Part shown: positions 16,725 to 26,492 of the stretch, piece after piece
Position numbering within the stretch: position 1 is the stretch's first letter
Layout: every line of letters begins with the position of its first letter
Assembly: GCA_023387985.1 (NCBI GenBank)
Contig: JAEWHC010000009.1
Coordinates: forward strand, 930,001 to 994,000
Source: Bacteroidota bacterium
Lineage (GTDB): Bacteria; Bacteroidota; Bacteroidia; Chitinophagales; Chitinophagaceae
Direction: 5' to 3'
Length of the DNA: 64,000 nucleotides
Position numbers and translations under genes: made by a program
Notes under the pieces: model-generated
Database searches by the model: none
The model's input: only the letters and a program-made list of their open reading frames with translations
Told to the model about the DNA's origin: nothing

Positions 16725-17138
16725 TCAATCCAGGAATCGATCGTTCCATTCCGGTTTGGGCATCATGCATTCCGACCTTTTTCCAAACCATTTGTACCTG
16801 TTGCGCGATATGAGGTCGTAAACCGCATTGCGCAACCCGCGTGGCAAGATCCTCAACACATAAAGGAGCCTGAATCCGCCGCCAAGCGACCGTGAAACCC
16901 GTAAAGCCGCATCGCTTTTCGTAAATGCCTTTCCGTTATCCCAAAGTACAAAGGTTCCGCTGCTTGCACCGGCTTGAAACGGCGACAGCAATGTAGCGGC
17001 AGTTTTCCCTTGAAGGGAGGCCAGTTTAAATTTGCCTTCAGGATCATTTTTCAATACCTGCTGTACCGAATAATTGCAGAGATTACAATATCCGTCAAAA
17101 AATATTATGGGTTTTTCCTTTTCCACAGGCATGCTCAA
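16725..17138 (-). CDS. DCC-family (DUF393) thiol-disulfide oxidoreductase-like protein
   Basis: This 137-aa protein has the family-defining N-terminus IIFFDGYCNLCN, with Asp15, Cys18 and Cys21 of the D-x-x-C-x-x-C motif. The later LRILPRGLRNAVYDLI and RNRYKWFG segments are typical of DUF393 proteins. The thioredoxin-like fold and redox role are inferred from the CxxC; a substrate is not known. It is third after ruvA and sprA on the minus strand, 8 bases behind sprA. Confidence 0.88.
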   Translation of the reverse strand: MSMPVEKEKPIIFFDGYCNLCNYSVQQVLKNDPEGKFKLASLQGKTAATLLSPFQAGASSGTFVLWDNGKAFTKSDAALRVSRSLGGGFRLLYVLRILPRGLRNAVYDLISRNRYKWFGKRSECMMPKPEWNDRFLD

Positions 17139-17146
17139 AATTAAAC

Positions 17147-20100
17147 TTATTGGGCAAGCGAAATGCGCATTTGTACTCCCGCCCTTGTATTTGTGGTGGG
17201 AGCAGAAGTGCTTATATAAGGAATGGCTTTTTGGCGGTCGAAATAAAGACGGATATTCACCCGGTTATTGATGATGTAGTCAATTGATGGATTGATCCGC
17301 ACCACTTTTTGCCCGGCCGTACTGAATGTGGAGTTTTGATCCAGGGTACTGTTGGCCGTCGCGTCGTCACGCAAGCTGAATTCCATGCGGAAGGTGAGGT
17401 CATTTTCAAGTTTGCTATCCCCGCTTCTGTTCAAAAACCTTGGCAACCGGAAAGGCAATTGCATTCCGCGGGTGCGGTAGGCACCGCTAAACATCATTTC
17501 GGTTGAATTGACCTCACTTAACTGGTAATCGAGCATGCTCAAGCTGAGCTGCCTGGATTTACGGTATTCAAATCTTCCATTTATCTGGCTTACCGTGGTT
17601 ATATCAATTCCAATTAGCGGCTCAAAGCCTTCTACAATGGTGAGGTTTGGAACCAGGAAATACGGAACATAGTTACCGCTGGTTGAATCTTTAAACGCGG
17701 GCTGACCAAACAGGAATGGATCATTGAACATCAGTGCCGATGCAAAGGAATTCATACTAAGTCTTCCCTGGTACGCATGCGAAATATTGATGGAAGTGAA
17801 AATCTCTTCCAACGCCGGTATCCGGGTGAGGCCGTTAAAATTCACTCTCCAGTTGGGCATTGCTTTGTATGCGGAAAACGGATTGCTGTTGATGCGGGGG
17901 TTGCTGTTTTTGATCAGCCCAACCGCATTGGGATCCTTTTTGGTATAGGCGGCAATGAAACTTGGGATCAATACCTGCTGGGCATATCGGTCATAACCCT
18001 CAGCATAGCCATCATTCTGTACCGGGGATCCTCCGTTCACCCAATAAGGATTGCCTTTTCCTAAGCGCAAACTCATATCCCTGCGATATTCCTGGAATTT
18101 CTGGAACATCTCACTGGTTTCGTTCGGATTGAATTTGGTGAAAAGTGTCTGGAAGGCGATATAGGTAATGTTGAATGAGCCTGTATTGTATGGGGTAAGG
18201 TGAAGATGATTGCCCGTGCCCAGTGTATCCTTAAATAATTCTGAATAGCTTTTCGAAAATGTTTTGTCGTAATTGATATCGATCATCATATCACGGAAAG
18301 GCTCAAGCTGTGCCTGCATGCTGATTCGCTGGTCAAAATTCTGCATGAACAACTGGTTGAATTCCGGATCCCTGGTGACAAGACCTTTCGCCGAAAACCG
18401 GTTGAGCATGGCGGTATCAGGCTGCATACCCAAAATATATCCAAAGCCTGGTGCTTTTGTTTTGAAATTCTGCCCAAGGAACCGGGTACTGTCGGTATAC
18501 CCGGGCAGGCGGCTCATATAATTTTCAGATACGTTTATGGAAGCCCGTTTCACCATGGTCAGCATTTTTCCCGCTGTCCTGGCGACACCACCAATTTCAT
18601 AAGTGCGGGATTGTCTTTCCTGCCTGCGCAACTCGGCTTCTTTTCTTCGTACTTCCCGGCGTGCGATACGCTTTTTCTTTCGCGCTTCACGAAGTTGTTG
18701 TTTGGTCGGGATGCTATCGGTTGCCAAAGAATCCATCACCGGCGCAATGCCGGATCTGCGGTTGAAAAGCCCACGTCTATCGCGATTGGGTCGTTTCGTT
18801 TTGGCTGAATCGGCCTGTGCCCGGTTTTGCGGATTTGCCTGCGCCCTGGGCGTTTGCTGCCGCACAGGTTCTTGTTCAAGCGAAGCGAGCCAGCGGCTCT
18901 TGGCATAAAGCCGTCCAAAATCAACCTCAGCATTTAGCTGCCGGATATTGCCATTTTCAAGAATATTGCCCTGGTTCAACACCCGCATCAGCAGGCTGCT
19001 TGCCGACCAACGGTATAGGGCAGTATAGCTGGCCTGAATGTTTGTAAAATCCAGGAAAGGCAGTTTTTGCGTAGGTACATTGTACGTAAAAATGATCTTT
19101 TGATCGTATGTTGTATTTCTTCCGCCCTGCAGCAAATTGCGCATGATGGTGTCTCTAACCAATGGTGTCAGTTCACCAAAAGGTTCATCCACCCGTGCCC
19201 GGTTGATGGCATTAAAATCAATATTGAATGAACGGGTAAGATCCCATCTTGCCGTATAAAGGCGGTCGAAATTAAAATACTTGTCATAACTGGAGTCAAC
19301 GCGTTCAACCTTATTGTCCCAGGTGTTCACAATTCGCGGAACATACCGTCCAAACTGCCTGTCGAAATCGTATTTCACAGCCACCGAATTGGGGCGGTAA
19401 TTGATATTGAAATCCTTAAGCCAGGTAATCCAGGGACTATTGGATTTCAACTTGTTTTTTAAAGGTTCCCAATATTTTGGTTGCTGAGCAAAAGCATAAC
19501 CTACGCCAACATGATGGCGGCGAATCAGATCTTCCGTTACAATGGGTGAGCTCATGCGTTGCCGCAGGTAATTGTAGGTCAGATCAAAATTGCTTGGACT
19601 GTAGAAACGCAAAGGTTTATCTGGCCTTGGAAGCAAGCGTACGTTGCTCAGGTTCAAGGTTTGAATGGTATGCTGTTCCTGGGCTACATTCCGGATGCTG
19701 TCGCAATTGTCGCAGTTCCGCAATCTTCGGCGCAGTAAAACATCTTTATCGTAGGGATCATACTCAGGGGTGATATACATTTTGCTCAGGCTCGCATACA
19801 GCGGAACACTTACACCAAAATTTCTCGGCATTAGCTTGCCTGCGTCTATTTGCATGCTTGCATCAAATTTGCTCGTGGTTTCCCTGGCTCTTTCCTGAAT
19901 GCGTTGTTCAATGGCGCCAAATCCCGTAGTGCGGTGTCCCGCGGAGACTGAGATCATGCCGAGATCAGCCAACTGCACATCAACCCTCCCGATTGCGGCC
20001 CAGCTTCCGTTTTCATTTATGTTACTTAACCGCAATTCGTTCACCCATATTTCAGTGCTCATACGGGAAACCCCGCTTTCTTCCGGATTTTCCACTCCAA

Positions 20101-23100
20101 TAAAAATGGTGCGGACTTCAGCCAGGTTGGGATTTCCAAAAATGCCATAGGTGCGGCCATCCATTTGTTCCGAATAGTAAATGGTTGGTGACCAACCCGG
20201 AGATTGATTCCGCCGGTCTTTTAAATCAATCAGTTCCTGCATGGCGAAATCCAGGGAATTCACCTCAGGCCAGATGCTGTCGAGCACAATGGTTTGCCCT
20301 GCCGGACGGGTAATGTGCAGCGGAATGCGGATTTCATAGTAGTTGGTGAGAATATCCTGACCAATGCGGACAACGGCCTGAACAGCATTATTGGCAAGTG
20401 GGGTATAGGCGACGTCTGAAGGAACCAATTCCTCTGCATGAATAAACATGTTGAGTTTGCGGTACATGCGCAAATCGTTGTTGAAAGTTTTGAATACTCC
20501 ACGGGTTGTACCAGGTATCAGGTTGCGGGCCTGCAGTGACAATGATTGTTCATTTTGCAGAATGTTGATGCCGCCATTCGCAATTTGCTGTACGCGTTCA
20601 ATGCCTGGGGGAGTTTTATAAGGTACAGGTTCGCGGCGATCATTTTCTTCAATATTTACTGCAAGCGTATTTAATGTGGAGATTGAATTACCGGTTGTAG
20701 GCGTTTGCATACCGTCACGGGTAATTTCAAAACCAAACTGCCGCCAGTTGTTGCGTATCAGGTCGAGACGGGCAAATCGCAAAGTAACACTGTCCTCCCA
20801 GCCTGTCATGTACATACGCATGAACCGAATGGATTTGAAATCGGGGATATCTCCAACTTTACGGGTATATTCCGCTACAGGAATACGGAATTGATACCAG
20901 GTTTCGGTACCGGAGGTTCCGTTTTCATATTTTACGGAAACCAACCGTTTATCGGTTATGTAATTTTCACCGATCTGCAATCCCATAGGGGTTACATCAA
21001 TTTCATATTCAAAGTATTCTTCGGATTCATTAAGCGTGTTGTCGCGGTTCAGGTCTTCATTATCCGGGTAAAGCGTACTGGCCACCACAAGATTTTGTTC
21101 CGGGTTTACCGGTGAATTGCCCTGGTTGTTGTTGTAATATTTGTAGCGCTCCAGAATTCCGGTTCCGGACCCATGGGTTTCGCTGCGGTAATTTACAAAA
21201 TTGTCTCCCGAGGGATCCTGCAATAATTTTTGCATGGCCGCGCTATTCCCCAATATGGCCTGAAGGGGGGTTAGAAAGTCCTGCCTTCTCTTGGCAATTT
21301 CTTCATCATCATTCATTCCGTCGAAACCCACATCCTGATAAACCCTGTCGTTGGGATCATTGCTGAATCCATTGGTGATCTGAATCGGCACAATCGGCGT
21401 TTTTCCATAAATGGAAGTTTCATCTACCGCCATATTCGGCTGGGAAGGCGTGGGCAGCCCGTTCTCATAAAACCGTCGACCGTCCTTCAAAATGTCTTCA
21501 CTCACATTTCCGAAATTGATGAACAATTTGCCCCCTGATTTCGGTGTGTACCCATTCGGATATTTATCAGTAGACATAAAAGGATCCTGAACCCAGAATT
21601 CCAGGAACTCAATATTTGCCGTTTCAAAATCGGTCTGATCAATGGCACGCATGATGCCACCCCATCTGTTTTTTGGATTATTGAATGTTCCATTGGGATT
21701 CAGGAACTGGCCACGTGTATCGTAATTGTAAGATCCTCTTTCTTTTGGATAAAAGGTCAGGTCAAAAGTGATCAACTGGTTGGTTCCCGGAATATTGGAA
21801 CGTTGAGGGAAAAGCTCCTGGTTGCTAACTTGCCTTACACGAGGATCGCTGGTCAATTCGCGGTCGTTGATCGGGTTATTCGGGTTACGGCTGTCCTGCA
21901 GAACGGGTTCAATTTGGTACCATGCAAGCCTCGCACGGTTTTGATTGTAAGCCAGGTCATTAACAAGATCTGCTTCCGAAAATCCAGCTCCGGCAGGCGT
22001 GGAGGCATGGGCCCACCCAATAAATGGAAAACGGAGATCAATATTGGAGCGGGTCCCTTCGAAATCATCAAGATATACAAGGCCTTCATTTTTTCTGCCG
22101 ATCTGTGGGGCATGACCGGGTTTAAAATATGCGGCCTCGCCATATGCCTGGATGGAGCTCCTGCCTTCGGGAGAATAGAATGGCAGTTTTTCGAGCCAGC
22201 GGTTTACCCGCGGAATTTCGTTTTGATAGTTAAAATCCAGCCCATACATCCGGTTGCGGATCGGATCGTCACCGTAATTGGTTTTGGTGAAGAAAGGCCG
22301 TTCGCCTAGGCGCATCATGGTTGCCCCTAACGAAAGATTTTGATTTACAATATAGTCGAGGCGGGTAGCAAAGAAGCCCCTGTTTTGCAGACCAAATCCG
22401 GTATTGTTTTCAAGACTCACATTTACCGGAATGCCACTGTTTTTAATCGCCTGGTTGAGAATGGTGAGCTTGCCCAGGCTGTAATCAATCACGTAGTCCA
22501 TTCCCTCCCTCAGCAACTGGCCTCCCGCAGTTACTTTTACCGAACCCGGGGGCACATTTATGGCGTTCAGGTATATTTCATCGGTATTGGTTGCCTTGGC
22601 TTCTCCCCGTAACCAAAAGCGGTTTTGGCTGGGATAGTTTTGCTGTGCAATGGCCTTAATGGTGTCATAAAGAGCGGTAAAAACATATTTTGACCAAACA
22701 TCCTGTGGTTGTGAGGCGAAACCAAGCCGGCGCAAATCTTCTCCAAATGGTTCGAGAACGGGAAAAATGATCCTTCCCTGGAGAGGTTGAACAGTAAAAC
22801 TGTCAACGAAGTCAAATACACCGTCGGGAGTGGGATCATTCCGGTCATTCAGCCGGTCGAGGCGCAGAATTCTTAATAAGGGCCGGCCAGGATCGTCACC
22901 CTCAGGCAATATTCTTTTTTCTCCTCCACTGGGTTCTTCATACAGTAAATTGATCTTGAAACCTTCCCGCTGAATGTTGTACATATCCAGGCTGTAAACA
23001 TTCTTCATCATCAAGTCCCAAAGCGGAAGGTTTGTACGCTGGCTGGTAGCCTTCAGCATTTTTAGAAAGAGCATTTTTTGCACACCTTTGGTGCTGTCGA

Positions 23101-24550
23101 GCGATACATCCTGGGCGAATTCACCTACTTGGTAAACCCGGCCGTTGTATGTGTATTGGAAAGCCACACCCAATACCTCATCCGCAGCCAGGTATTGGTT
23201 TATAGAAATGAACCCGGCCTGGCGGTTGAAAATAAAATCTATGCCTTCATCAAGTTTGCGGGCATAAGTCCTTTCAAAATCCTGAACCGGTTTAAGACCG
23301 GCAGCCATGAGCAGTGAGCTAACGTTGTTTGGATTTCTGAAAGCTTCGTTATTGATTATGCCATAGAGCCCGTTGGCATTGTTGCTGGGTAAGCTGTCTC
23401 CGGCTATCCGCGGTATGGCGTTATTATAAGGTTCCCTTTCACCCAGGTCCATAAATGCGGTTACAGGGCGGCTGTCGGTGGTTTGGCCTATGCGGTTGGT
23501 CACCCAAACTTCCAGGCGCATAATCTGAACTTTACTCTGCACAAACGGCAGGGTGCTCATGGTGCGGTTGTAATTGTTGCGAAAATACTGGGCAAGCAAA
23601 AAGTGACGGTTTTCTTCATAATCATCAAGCTTTTTGTTGAAGCTATTTACGGCCGCCCCACCGCGGTAATTGTTGGTTTGCCGCTGGCTCTGCATATTGG
23701 CGAGTACAGTGGTAACATACATTCGTCCAAATTGCAATTGGGTTTTTAAACCAAATAAAGACTGCGCTCCCTGGATAAGCGTTCCGCGGGTAGCAAAACT
23801 TGTATTTCCGGCCTCAATGCTTTTTAATATTTCATCGCCCTTTCCTTTATAGTCAAGTTTCAACTGGTTTTCGAAATTGAAATTGGCGAGTGTATTGAAA
23901 TTAATGGGCAGCTTCATTTTGTCGCCTATATTGGCGTTCATGTTGAACTGAGCGTTCATATCGAAATCCAGTGTGCCGTATTTCCTCGCCCTTTCGGGAA
24001 GAGTGGGATTCTCCACATTCTGGCCCTGGTAACCCATGGTGAGGTCTACATTACCCTGCGGTTGAATAATGACTTTACCATTTCCAAACACCCGGTTAAA
24101 CAAATCGTCGTAGATTCTGAGCTTCGGTCTTACCAGTCTCCGGTTCAGGTTGAAATTCGCATTGGCACGCCTTTGAAAATTCTCGATTTCCTGTTGCCTC
24201 GCACTTAATTCAAGAAACTCTTCACGGGAAAAAGAAACCGGCTTGCGATACAACCGGCTGCCGATTCTCTCTTCCACATAGTACTCACCCGTTTTGGGAT
24301 CGTATAGCACATTTCTTTTAACCACCGATGTATCGAGCAGATCAAAAGGGTTATTGCGGTAGGAGGAATATGGATCTCCGCGACGGTCCTGAATGGGAAA
24401 CCGGAGGCTGTCTTTTTTTGTCGTGTCGTTTTGTTCTTGTTGGGCTTGCTGGAATAAATAAAATTTCTCAGCAGCAGCGGTATTGGGCAAGCCAAAGGCT
24501 AACCAGCCGATGAGGGTGAATAAAATGCGTTTTGAAGACTTGGAGAACAA
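17147..24550 (-). CDS. sprA: SprA, outer-membrane translocon of the type IX secretion system
   Basis: At 2467 aa this is in the usual range for SprA, the giant single-chain beta-barrel through which T9SS cargo crosses the outer membrane; it is also needed for gliding where that occurs. A signal sequence (RILFTLIGWLAFGLPNTAAA) opens the protein. The SprA-typical segments VIIQPQGNVDLTMGYQGQ, GFISINQYLAADEVLGVAFQ and GLVYLDDFEGTRSNIDLRFP are all present. A Lys/Arg-rich stretch near 1925-1990 (KKKRIARREVRRKEAEL) looks like a disordered loop. The gene order ruvA-sprA is common in the phylum. It provides the secretion route for the two PKD adhesins and the 117-aa sorting-domain protein in this window. 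Confidence 0.97.
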   Translation of the reverse strand: MFSKSSKRILFTLIGWLAFGLPNTAAAEKFYLFQQAQQEQNDTTKKDSLRFPIQDRRGDPYSSYRNNPFDLLDTSVVKRNVLYDPKTGEYYVEERIGSRLYRKPVSFSREEFLELSARQQEIENFQRRANANFNLNRRLVRPKLRIYDDLFNRVFGNGKVIIQPQGNVDLTMGYQGQNVENPTLPERARKYGTLDFDMNAQFNMNANIGDKMKLPINFNTLANFNFENQLKLDYKGKGDEILKSIEAGNTSFATRGTLIQGAQSLFGLKTQLQFGRMYVTTVLANMQSQRQTNNYRGGAAVNSFNKKLDDYEENRHFLLAQYFRNNYNRTMSTLPFVQSKVQIMRLEVWVTNRIGQTTDSRPVTAFMDLGEREPYNNAIPRIAGDSLPSNNANGLYGIINNEAFRNPNNVSSLLMAAGLKPVQDFERTYARKLDEGIDFIFNRQAGFISINQYLAADEVLGVAFQYTYNGRVYQVGEFAQDVSLDSTKGVQKMLFLKMLKATSQRTNLPLWDLMMKNVYSLDMYNIQREGFKINLLYEEPSGGEKRILPEGDDPGRPLLRILRLDRLNDRNDPTPDGVFDFVDSFTVQPLQGRIIFPVLEPFGEDLRRLGFASQPQDVWSKYVFTALYDTIKAIAQQNYPSQNRFWLRGEAKATNTDEIYLNAINVPPGSVKVTAGGQLLREGMDYVIDYSLGKLTILNQAIKNSGIPVNVSLENNTGFGLQNRGFFATRLDYIVNQNLSLGATMMRLGERPFFTKTNYGDDPIRNRMYGLDFNYQNEIPRVNRWLEKLPFYSPEGRSSIQAYGEAAYFKPGHAPQIGRKNEGLVYLDDFEGTRSNIDLRFPFIGWAHASTPAGAGFSEADLVNDLAYNQNRARLAWYQIEPVLQDSRNPNNPINDRELTSDPRVRQVSNQELFPQRSNIPGTNQLITFDLTFYPKERGSYNYDTRGQFLNPNGTFNNPKNRWGGIMRAIDQTDFETANIEFLEFWVQDPFMSTDKYPNGYTPKSGGKLFINFGNVSEDILKDGRRFYENGLPTPSQPNMAVDETSIYGKTPIVPIQITNGFSNDPNDRVYQDVGFDGMNDDEEIAKRRQDFLTPLQAILGNSAAMQKLLQDPSGDNFVNYRSETHGSGTGILERYKYYNNNQGNSPVNPEQNLVVASTLYPDNEDLNRDNTLNESEEYFEYEIDVTPMGLQIGENYITDKRLVSVKYENGTSGTETWYQFRIPVAEYTRKVGDIPDFKSIRFMRMYMTGWEDSVTLRFARLDLIRNNWRQFGFEITRDGMQTPTTGNSISTLNTLAVNIEENDRREPVPYKTPPGIERVQQIANGGINILQNEQSLSLQARNLIPGTTRGVFKTFNNDLRMYRKLNMFIHAEELVPSDVAYTPLANNAVQAVVRIGQDILTNYYEIRIPLHITRPAGQTIVLDSIWPEVNSLDFAMQELIDLKDRRNQSPGWSPTIYYSEQMDGRTYGIFGNPNLAEVRTIFIGVENPEESGVSRMSTEIWVNELRLSNINENGSWAAIGRVDVQLADLGMISVSAGHRTTGFGAIEQRIQERARETTSKFDASMQIDAGKLMPRNFGVSVPLYASLSKMYITPEYDPYDKDVLLRRRLRNCDNCDSIRNVAQEQHTIQTLNLSNVRLLPRPDKPLRFYSPSNFDLTYNYLRQRMSSPIVTEDLIRRHHVGVGYAFAQQPKYWEPLKNKLKSNSPWITWLKDFNINYRPNSVAVKYDFDRQFGRYVPRIVNTWDNKVERVDSSYDKYFNFDRLYTARWDLTRSFNIDFNAINRARVDEPFGELTPLVRDTIMRNLLQGGRNTTYDQKIIFTYNVPTQKLPFLDFTNIQASYTALYRWSASSLLMRVLNQGNILENGNIRQLNAEVDFGRLYAKSRWLASLEQEPVRQQTPRAQANPQNRAQADSAKTKRPNRDRRGLFNRRSGIAPVMDSLATDSIPTKQQLREARKKKRIARREVRRKEAELRRQERQSRTYEIGGVARTAGKMLTMVKRASINVSENYMSRLPGYTDSTRFLGQNFKTKAPGFGYILGMQPDTAMLNRFSAKGLVTRDPEFNQLFMQNFDQRISMQAQLEPFRDMMIDINYDKTFSKSYSELFKDTLGTGNHLHLTPYNTGSFNITYIAFQTLFTKFNPNETSEMFQKFQEYRRDMSLRLGKGNPYWVNGGSPVQNDGYAEGYDRYAQQVLIPSFIAAYTKKDPNAVGLIKNSNPRINSNPFSAYKAMPNWRVNFNGLTRIPALEEIFTSINISHAYQGRLSMNSFASALMFNDPFLFGQPAFKDSTSGNYVPYFLVPNLTIVEGFEPLIGIDITTVSQINGRFEYRKSRQLSLSMLDYQLSEVNSTEMMFSGAYRTRGMQLPFRLPRFLNRSGDSKLENDLTFRMEFSLRDDATANSTLDQNSTFSTAGQKVVRINPSIDYIINNRVNIRLYFDRQKAIPYISTSAPTTNTRAGVQMRISLAQ

Positions 24551-24609
24551 GGCCTGAGTGATTTGTTTGGGTGAATTTCAAGCAATAGGCGGTTATCAGT
24601 TTTGGTCAG

Positions 24610-24617
24610 CAAATGTA
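24610..24617 (-). promoter_or_regulatory. -7 element TACATTTG in the ruvA-sprA gap
   Basis: On the minus strand the 72-base gap between ruvA and sprA reads TACATTTG, an exact TAnnTTTG. No TTTG sits at the right distance upstream, so the -33 contribution would have to come from the end of ruvA. Confidence 0.4.
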
Positions 24618-24622
24618 AAGCG

Positions 24623-25210
24623 TCAAATCGATTTTAGAGAAAGCTTGATCAACTCCTCAAGGTTGCCGGCTTCTCCCGTTTTTCTGGCTTTTTGAATTGC
24701 TTGTTCGGCTACTGTTTTATGTATGCCCAAAGCTACTAAGGCCTCTAACGTTTCTTTTTCAATTGTATTGTCTGAAACCGGGTCAGTTGTAGTAGAAATT
24801 CCAATGCGCATACCGCCAATTTTGTCCCTCAATTCCAACACCAGCCGTTCGGCGGTTTTCTTGCCGATTCCTTTTACGGACTCCAGCGCTTTGGCATTGC
24901 CCGAGGCAATTACCGAAACGAGATCGCCGGCAGTCATACTGCTCAGAACCATGCGTGCGGTTTGAGCGCCAACCCCCGAAACCGAAATCAATTTGATAAA
25001 CATTTCCCGCTCAGCCGGTTCGGCAAATCCAAAGAGGGTGAGTGCGTCCTCCGCAACCCGCAGGTAGGAAAACAACGTGCCGGACTCTTTATCCTGGATC
25101 CGGGAAAATGTATTCAGGCTGATCTGTACATCAAATCCTACGCCCTGCACATCCACGATTACCTGGGTTGGTGTTTTGGAAATAAATTTTCCTGTCAGCA
25201 TTGAAATCAT
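24623..25210 (-). CDS. ruvA: Holliday junction branch migration subunit RuvA
   Basis: This is a 195-aa protein of standard RuvA length. It has the N-terminal OB-fold (MISMLTGKFISKTPTQVIVDV) and two helix-hairpin-helix motifs (VSGVGAQTARMVLS and VKGIGKKTAERLVLEL). A C-terminal three-helix domain (ALVALGIHKTVAEQAIQKA) binds RuvB. RuvA holds four-way DNA junctions while RuvB drives branch migration in recombinational repair. The start at 25210 gives the canonical N-terminus. It lies upstream of sprA in the same direction. Confidence 0.97.
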   Translation of the reverse strand: MISMLTGKFISKTPTQVIVDVQGVGFDVQISLNTFSRIQDKESGTLFSYLRVAEDALTLFGFAEPAEREMFIKLISVSGVGAQTARMVLSSMTAGDLVSVIASGNAKALESVKGIGKKTAERLVLELRDKIGGMRIGISTTTDPVSDNTIEKETLEALVALGIHKTVAEQAIQKARKTGEAGNLEELIKLSLKSI

Positions 25211-25395
25211 GGAGGCGAATTTACGATCTTAAACATTCGAATTTATTCCAGGTTGTTTTCTAATTCCTTAAGGCACCTGTAACCAAAACACTGATGACTT
25301 CCAACTTCTATAGGAGCAATTAACTATTACTTTCGCAAAAAACCGCAATCAAACACTTTGTATTTCAAAATATATTCAGTTATTTTGATAGTCAA

Positions 25396-25749
25396 TTGTA
25401 CCAAACATTGAAAAGTTTCGTTGCGATATCGTTTTTTCTTCTGATGAGCTGTGGTTTTTCCTATGCTCAAAAGCCGGAATTGCCCTCCCGGGAAACTCCG
25501 AATGTTGTATCACGAACTTTCCCCAATCCTGCCACTTCTTTCATCACCTTCGAATTCAAAGACCAGGTTGAAAAGGGCAGTACGCTTACCATTTATTCAT
25601 TTCTAGGACGGAAAATGTCTGTTCTTCCTGTTAACAACACCCGCATTACGGTGAGCCTGAATGAATATTTCAATGGTATTTATGTTTACCATGTACGCGA
25701 TGCTAAAGGGCGGATTTTAGCTACCAATAAATTCCAGGTGGTTAAATAA
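25396..25749 (+). CDS. Small secreted protein made almost only of a T9SS type-A sorting domain
   Basis: This is a 117-aa protein with a signal peptide (FVAISFFLLMSCGFSYAQ) directly followed by a type-A sorting domain: SRTFPNPATSFITFEF, TIYSFLGRKM, VSLNEYFNGIYVYHV and a KFQVVK end. There is no room for another functional domain. No ATG precedes the signal peptide. TTG 25396 or TTG 25408 is the likely start, and the ATG at 25444 would cut the signal sequence. A near -7 motif, TACTTTCG, lies at 25328-25335. Being exported by the SprA pathway encoded nearby is an inference from the sorting domain. Function is unknown. Confidence 0.8.
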   Translation: MYQTLKSFVAISFFLLMSCGFSYAQKPELPSRETPNVVSRTFPNPATSFITFEFKDQVEKGSTLTIYSFLGRKMSVLPVNNTRITVSLNEYFNGIYVYHVRDAKGRILATNKFQVVK

Positions 25750-25851
25750 TATTTTCAAATTTTCTATTACTGGCGCATTCCTGTCAAAATTTCGCTTTTG
25801 GTGGAATTGGCAGCAATTTTGCCAGAATCTTTGAAACTCAATAAATGAGCT

Positions 25852-26439
25852 ATGGATAACCAGGATTTTAATGAAGACAAGGAATTTACTGCCAAAAATG
25901 CAGGAGAAGACATTGGGAAGTCAATAAATAGTGATGACAGCATTTCGGGTCATGCCACAGCCGACAGCAGCTTTGAAGGGTTGGTTTCGCCAAAGGTGGA
26001 TGAGCTGGAACGCCAGCTACAGGAACAGAAAGACAAATACCTGAGATTGTTCGCTGAATTCGACAATTTTCGCAGGCGGACGGCAAAAGAAAAGAATGAA
26101 CTGATTGCCACCGGTGGAAAGGACGTGATGCTGGCGCTGCTGGATGTACTCGATGACATGGAACGGGCTGAGAAAAATATGCAAACCAGTACAGATGTCG
26201 AGGGTTTGCGCGAAGGACTTCATCTCATTGTTGTAAAATTGCGCAATACGCTGGAGCAAAAAGGCCTCAGGCAGATGGAGCTTTTGAATAAAGAATTCGA
26301 TCCCGAGAATGCAGAAGCAATTTCAGAAATTCCTGCTCCTTCTCCGGATCAGTCCGGGATGGTTCTCGACGTGGTGCAACAAGGATACGCATTAAATGAC
26401 CGGATCATCCGGTTTGCAAAAGTTGTGGTAGGAAAATAA
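25852..26439 (+). CDS. grpE: Nucleotide exchange factor GrpE
   Basis: This is a 195-aa protein. An acidic, disordered N-terminus is followed by a long coiled coil (KVDELERQLQEQKDKYLRLF), the signature FAEFDNFRRRTAKEK and the C-terminal beta domain ending in DRIIRFAKVVVGK. GrpE releases ADP from DnaK in the chaperone cycle. It precedes dnaJ by 53 bases, the usual pairing. Upstream there is no CIRCE element; a short inverted repeat TGGCA/TGCCA (25808-25824) is the only operator-like structure. Confidence 0.97.
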   Translation: MDNQDFNEDKEFTAKNAGEDIGKSINSDDSISGHATADSSFEGLVSPKVDELERQLQEQKDKYLRLFAEFDNFRRRTAKEKNELIATGGKDVMLALLDVLDDMERAEKNMQTSTDVEGLREGLHLIVVKLRNTLEQKGLRQMELLNKEFDPENAEAISEIPAPSPDQSGMVLDVVQQGYALNDRIIRFAKVVVGK

Positions 26440-26492
26440 CGGCTTATACAAAGGAGGCCGGGAAAAGCACCGGCAAAGAATCAAGGTAGTTT

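Noticed and set aside
18590..18700. Coding break or frameshift in sprA at the Lys/Arg-rich stretch
   Set aside because: The frame stays open through the whole 2467 codons and the stretch looks like a disordered loop, not a disruption.
25800..25833. Heat-shock operator (CIRCE) before grpE
   Set aside because: The short TGGCA/TGCCA repeat does not match the CIRCE sequence, so it is mentioned only as an inverted repeat.
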